Positions 6,788 to 10,026 of a stretch of 10,026 nucleotides of DNA are shown here, piece after piece. The translations under genes were made by a program, and so were the position numbers. The stretch is taken from the NCBI GenBank assembly GCA_016926595.1, contig JAFGOG010000056.1, positions 1-10,026 on the forward strand, written 5' to 3'. Origin of the DNA: Anaerolineae bacterium. GTDB taxonomy: Bacteria > Chloroflexota > Anaerolineae > JAAYZQ01. Every line of letters begins with the position of its first letter. The stretch's first letter is position 1. Below the pieces are notes generated by a model, which saw only the letters and a program-made list of their open reading frames with translations, was not told the DNA's origin and did no database searches.

Positions 6788-7130
6788 GGGGCAAGAGCCT
6801 CCAGATGAGCTGGATTGGCTGGTTTCGGACGCCTTGCACGCGTTAGTGCGCGCCGCCGAGCCATCTCCGCGTGTCTGGCTCGAGATCCGCGCTGCGGTGA
6901 TGGCCCAGCCGCGCCAGCGGGGGGCGCGCCTGCGCTCGGCATTCCGGGCGGCCGTGGGGCGTCTATCGGGTTGGTTGCCGGCTGGGCAGACAAACCAGGT
7001 CCTGAGAGGCATGGTATACGGAGTGCAGTTTTCCGACGCGGCCGGTGTTTCACCACGCTTGGTGTGGTGGTTGGATGTCAGGACAGGTCCATTCAGTTCC
7101 GACTGGCAAACCTGCACGATCGTGGCATAA
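6771..7130 (+). CDS. Small protein of unknown function overlapping the ECF sigma gene; candidate anti-sigma partner
   Basis: This frame encodes 119 residues and begins inside the sigma gene: ATG 6771 overlaps its end by 17 nt, with AGGAG at 6759-6763, which implies translational coupling. The N-terminal half ([32 protein letters not shown]) is helical in character and recalls the start of short regulators encoded after ECF sigma genes. The zinc-binding HxxxCxxC motif of ZAS anti-sigma factors is absent and there is no transmembrane segment, so the usual membrane-bound anti-sigma plan does not apply. The C-terminal half ([20 protein letters not shown]) matches nothing I recognise. Position and coupling suggest it binds or regulates the sigma factor; that is inference. 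The ATPase gene starts 34 nt later. That the frame is translated is likely; the function is open. Confidence 0.65.
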   Translation: MSSRCRGQEPPDELDWLVSDALHALVRAAEPSPRVWLEIRAAVMAQPRQRGARLRSAFRAAVGRLSGWLPAGQTNQVLRGMVYGVQFSDAAGVSPRLVWWLDVRTGPFSSDWQTCTIVA

Positions 7131-7164
7131 CCTCCTGGGGAGAAGAAGAGGATCAGAGATACCT

Positions 7165-8148
7165 ATGACACAAAACGGAGCGTTGATCCAGGTTCGTAAC
7201 CTAAAGATGCACTTTCCCATCACGCGGGGCATTGTCTTCCAGCGCAAGGTTGGGGCCATCAAGGCAGTCGATGGCGTCTCCTTTGACATCAAGCGCGGCG
7301 AGACGCTGGGGCTGGTCGGCGAATCTGGCTGTGGCAAATCGACCACCGGCCGGGCGATCCTCCAGCTCTATCGCCCTACGGCTGGAGAAGTCTTCTTTGA
7401 GGGCGACAACCTGACCAAGTTGAGCGGCGAGCGTCTGCGCCGCATGCGCCGGCGGATGCAGATGATCTTCCAGGACCCTTACGCTTCGCTGAATCCACGG
7501 ATGACGGTGGGCGACATCATCGGCGAGCCGTTGGTGGTGCACAGCATTTCGTCTGGCCAGAGCCGCCGAGAGCGGGTGCAGGAGCTGCTGAGGATCGTCG
7601 GGCTCAACCCCTATTTCGTCAACCGCTACCCGCACGAGTTCTCCGGCGGGCAGCGGCAGCGTATCGGCGTCGCCCGCGCCCTGGCGGTGCAGCCCGACTT
7701 TATCGTCTGCGATGAGCCGATTTCGGCCCTGGACGTTTCGATCCAGGCTCAGATCATCAACTTGTTGGAAGAGCTTCAGGGGCAGTTCAACCTGACCTAT
7801 CTGTTCATCGCCCACGACCTGTCGGTGGTGCGGCATATCTCTGACCGGGTGGCGGTGATGTACCTGGGCAAGATCGTCGAGCTGACCGATCGCAAGGAGC
7901 TGTACGATAATCCGTTGCATCCCTATACCCAGGCGCTGCTGTCGGCAGTTCCCATCCCCGATCCGGTCGTGGAGGAAAAGCGCCGCCGGGTTATCCTGGA
8001 GGGCGACGTGCCTAGCCCGGCCAATCCGCCGCTCGGCTGCCATTTTAGCACGCGGTGTCCGGTGGTGATGGATATCTGCAAGGAGCAGGAGCCAGAGTTC
8101 GTTGACGTGGGTGACGGCCACTGGGTGGCCTGCTTCCGCGCATCCTAG
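7165..8148 (+). CDS. Oligopeptide/dipeptide ABC transporter ATP-binding protein, OppF/DppF type
   Basis: This 327-residue cytoplasmic ATPase powers a peptide or related solute importer. It has the full nucleotide-binding set: Walker [10 protein letters not shown] (52-60), Q-loop Q103 in [18 protein letters not shown], signature SGGQR (160-164), Walker B FIVCDE with E184, D-loop SALD (187-190) and switch H217 in [21 protein letters not shown]. The C-terminus is the oligopeptide-type extension, from [15 protein letters not shown] onward, with cysteines C292, C298, C305 and C323. The [14 protein letters not shown] block and the extra loop after residue 22 ([14 protein letters not shown]) fit the F-type rather than the D-type subunit. 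The usual partner ATPase and permeases are not in the window; a family-5 binding protein lies 287 nt downstream under its own promoter. The best ribosome site, GAGG at 7148-7151, is 13 nt from ATG 7165, which is rather far. The substrate is unknown. Confidence 0.93.
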   Translation: MTQNGALIQVRNLKMHFPITRGIVFQRKVGAIKAVDGVSFDIKRGETLGLVGESGCGKSTTGRAILQLYRPTAGEVFFEGDNLTKLSGERLRRMRRRMQMIFQDPYASLNPRMTVGDIIGEPLVVHSISSGQSRRERVQELLRIVGLNPYFVNRYPHEFSGGQRQRIGVARALAVQPDFIVCDEPISALDVSIQAQIINLLEELQGQFNLTYLFIAHDLSVVRHISDRVAVMYLGKIVELTDRKELYDNPLHPYTQALLSAVPIPDPVVEEKRRRVILEGDVPSPANPPLGCHFSTRCPVVMDICKEQEPEFVDVGDGHWVACFRAS

Positions 8149-8243
8149 TGGGTGAACCTTAACGCATCGATCAGAGTTATTTCATATAGCAGCGGTTCTA
8201 GTCGCCGGCCTGCTCGTGGATTTTTCCTTTTCGGCGGGCGTCC

Positions 8244-8272
8244 TTGACTTGGGGTTGGAAGTGTGATATAAT
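8244..8272 (+). promoter_or_regulatory. Near-consensus sigma70 promoter (extended -10) for the binding-protein gene
   Basis: TTGACT (8244-8249) and a perfect TATAAT (8267-8272) are 17 nt apart. TGA directly before the -10 supplies the extended TGn element. This is the strongest promoter in the window and fits high expression of a solute-binding protein. The predicted start site is near 8279. Confidence 0.88.
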
Positions 8273-8278
8273 GGGCGC

Positions 8279-8435
8279 GCTTCGCCAACGGATATGTCCC
8301 GCCTCAGGCCGCTGTGCCGTCTTGGGTGGATAATCGGAAAGGGGGTGATCGGTGGGTTGGTAAATGTTGGCAGGGTCCCCACACCTGATTTTACAAGTTG
8401 AGCCAAAACTAGTAGAAAACGAAATGGAGGAGACG
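8279..8435 (+). other. Leader of about 157 nt before the binding-protein gene; possible 35-codon upstream frame
   Basis: The stretch from the predicted start site to ATG 8436 is the longest untranslated leader implied here. It contains ATG 8294 followed by 35 codons, ending in TGA 8399-8401, but with no good ribosome site. A G-rich block lies around 8340-8375. I see no strong terminator hairpin, riboswitch or T-box feature. It could hold weak post-transcriptional control or nothing. The bases between the ATPase stop and the promoter (8149-8243) show nothing recognisable. Confidence 0.3.
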
Positions 8436-10026
8436 ATGTTTTCTAACAAAAAGTGGTCGATTTTGCTCGGGCTGGTGGTCGTTGCCAGCATGCTGCTGTC
8501 AGCCTGTGGCCCGACGGCTGAGCCCCAGGTCGTCACCGCCCCGCCGGTGGTGGTCACCGAGCTCGTGCCCGGCGCGACGTCCGTCGTAGAAGTAGAAGTG
8601 ACGGTCCCGCCGGAAGTTGTCGAAATCAAAGAGACGGTCGAAGTTGTGAAGGAAGTTGTGGTCACAGCCACTCCCGAACCGTCCAAGCGCACCGGCGCCT
8701 GGGTTGACATGCTCGTCTTTACCGAGCAGAACAGCGCCGAAGCCGCCGTGAAGCAGCTCCAGGCCAACGACATCGACATCTATGCCTACAGCGTCGGCGA
8801 TGCCGATCTGTTCCAGACGGTCAGCGGCGATCCCAACCTGTCCTACACCAACGCGTTCGGTTCCTATACCGAGCTGACCTTCAACGTGGCCGGCCCCGAG
8901 TTTGTCGACGGCCGCCTCAATCCGTTCAGCAGCCCCAAGGTCCGCGAGGCGATGAACTGGCTGATTGACCGCGACTATATGGTCCAGGAGATCTATGGCG
9001 GCCTGGGCAAGGTCAAGTACACCAGCGTCAACTCGGCCTTCCCCGACTATGCCAAGTACGTCGACGTCTTTCGCGCGATCGAGACCTACTACGCCTACAA
9101 CCCCGACAAGGCCAACGAGGTCATCACCGCCGAGATGGAGGCCATGGGCGCCAAGCTGGTCGGCGGCAAGTGGACCTACAACGACGCGCCGGTGGTCATC
9201 ATCGCCCTCATCCGCACCGAGGATGAGCGCACCCAGATCGGCGACTATGTCTGCAACCAGCTCGAATCGGTCGGCTTTACCACCGATCGCCAGTACAAGA
9301 CCCGCACCGAATGCTCACCCATCTGGATCCAGGCCGACCCCAAAGAGGGCCAGATGCACTTCTACACCGGCGGCTGGATCACCACCGCCGTCAGCCGCGA
9401 CGACGCCACCAACTTTGGCTACTTTTACACCAACCTGGGCTCGGCCGCGCCGCTGTGGCAGGCCTACGTGAACACGCCCGAGTTCTACGACGCGTGCCAG
9501 AAGCTGTGGATCAATGACTTTACGACGTTGGAAGAGCGGCGCGAGCTGTTCGAGACGGCTCTCTGGGGGGCGCAGCAGGACTCGGCCCGTGTCTGGTTGG
9601 TGGACCAGCTCAGCTTTTCACCGCAGAACGCCAAGCTGGAGGTCGCCTATGACCTGGCCGGCGGCGTAGCGGGCTCGCAGTTGATGCCCTCCACCATCCG
9701 CTGGACAGGCCAAGAAGGCGGCACGGTGCGTATCGCCCAGCCCGGCGTGCTGATTGATCCCTGGAACCCGATCAACGGCAGCAACTGGATCTACGACCAG
9801 ACCCCCGGCCGGGCCACCGGCGACCGCGGCGTCATGTCGGACCCGTACACCGGTCTGACCTGGCCGCAGCGGATCGAGGGCTGCGACATCGTGGTCAAAG
9901 AGGGTCTGCCTGTGGCCAAGACGCTTGATTGGCTCACGCTCACCTTCGAGCCCAAGATCGAGGTGCCGGCCGAGGCCTGGGTCGACTGGGACGCGGCCAA
10001 CCAGAAATTCATCACCGCCGCCGAAA
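8436..10026 (+). CDS. Family-5 extracellular solute-binding lipoprotein (3'-partial)
   Basis: The first 530 codons are present and the gene runs off the right edge with no internal stop. GGAGG (8426-8430) precedes ATG by 5 nt. The N-terminus is a type II signal peptide ending in LSAC, so Cys24 is lipidated. A linker unusually rich in Val, Glu, Thr and Pro (about 29-84) follows. Then come blocks typical of the C-terminal part of family-5 peptide/nickel-binding proteins: AVKQLQANDIDIYAY, NPFSSPKVREAMNWLIDRDY (about 162-181) and NPDKANEVITAEMEAMGAKL. Near residue 427, EGGTVRIAQPGVLIDPWNP resembles the start of the mature domain in ordinary family members, so the order looks permuted or duplicated. 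It would capture solute outside the membrane and deliver it to permeases. The OppF-type ATPase just upstream fits, though the two have separate promoters. The ligand cannot be read from sequence. Confidence 0.85.
   Translation, partial: MFSNKKWSILLGLVVVASMLLSACGPTAEPQVVTAPPVVVTELVPGATSVVEVEVTVPPEVVEIKETVEVVKEVVVTATPEPSKRTGAWVDMLVFTEQNSAEAAVKQLQANDIDIYAYSVGDADLFQTVSGDPNLSYTNAFGSYTELTFNVAGPEFVDGRLNPFSSPKVREAMNWLIDRDYMVQEIYGGLGKVKYTSVNSAFPDYAKYVDVFRAIETYYAYNPDKANEVITAEMEAMGAKLVGGKWTYNDAPVVIIALIRTEDERTQIGDYVCNQLESVGFTTDRQYKTRTECSPIWIQADPKEGQMHFYTGGWITTAVSRDDATNFGYFYTNLGSAAPLWQAYVNTPEFYDACQKLWINDFTTLEERRELFETALWGAQQDSARVWLVDQLSFSPQNAKLEVAYDLAGGVAGSQLMPSTIRWTGQEGGTVRIAQPGVLIDPWNPINGSNWIYDQTPGRATGDRGVMSDPYTGLTWPQRIEGCDIVVKEGLPVAKTLDWLTLTFEPKIEVPAEAWVDWDAANQKFITAAE

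Noticed and set aside
5945..7117. A 390-codon minus-strand frame opposite the LysM, sigma and small-partner genes
   Set aside because: No recognisable domain and no good ribosome site. It is explained as the shadow of well-supported + strand genes.
8198..8238. Possible terminator after the ABC ATPase (GC-rich stretch followed by a T-rich run)
   Set aside because: No continuous stem directly precedes the T run; the matching CGCCG and CGGCG segments would enclose the T tract in a large loop.
8965..9471. A 168-codon + strand frame inside the binding-protein gene
   Set aside because: Its Pro/Ser/Thr/Arg-rich composition is typical of an out-of-frame reading of GC-rich coding DNA, and the binding-protein frame is open through the whole region with family motifs.

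Overview
The window is GC-rich bacterial DNA with every supported gene on the + strand. The gene set and protein style point to the Chloroflexota, probably Anaerolineae or Caldilineae. The pointers are lipoproteins with long Pro/Thr- or Val/Glu-rich linkers after the lipid cysteine, a short-form alpha-glucan phosphorylase, an SDR-type threonine dehydrogenase beside kbl, and a family-5 binding protein of unusual build. This is an inference from family knowledge; no rRNA or other phylogenetic marker is present.

Layout. (1) 1-656: the 3' end of an unidentified gene with a Pro/Glu repeat tail, a small DksA/TraR-type zinc-finger regulator, then a textbook rho-independent terminator. (2) 679-2908: a sigma70-type promoter and a stand-alone glycogen/maltodextrin phosphorylase gene. 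(3) 2913-5234: a strong promoter whose -10 lies inside a perfect dyad, then tdh-kbl. This pair converts threonine through 2-amino-3-oxobutyrate to glycine and acetyl-CoA. (4) 5389-8148: a promoter followed at once by a 12-bp palindrome, then a LysM lipoprotein, an ECF sigma factor, an overlapping 119-aa gene (candidate anti-sigma partner) and an OppF/DppF-type ABC ATPase. All lie close together on one strand and may be one transcript. (5) 8244-10026: a near-consensus extended -10 promoter, a leader of about 157 nt and a family-5 solute-binding lipoprotein that runs off the window.

How it fits together. The first half is carbon and amino-acid housekeeping: glucan phosphorolysis and threonine breakdown. 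The second half is envelope and transport: a cell-wall-binding lipoprotein next to an envelope-type sigma factor, then parts of a peptide/solute ABC importer. All four proposed promoters have a 17-nt spacer, and two carry perfect dyads at the -10 or start site, which suggests repressor control of tdh-kbl and of the LysM-sigma cluster.

No tRNA, rRNA, CRISPR array, insertion sequence or phage gene was seen. No gene-free stretch exceeds 300 bases; the longest are 5235-5479 and 8149-8435. The most interesting items are the binding protein's apparent permuted domain order, the sigma factor's unrecognised partner, and the two promoter dyads.
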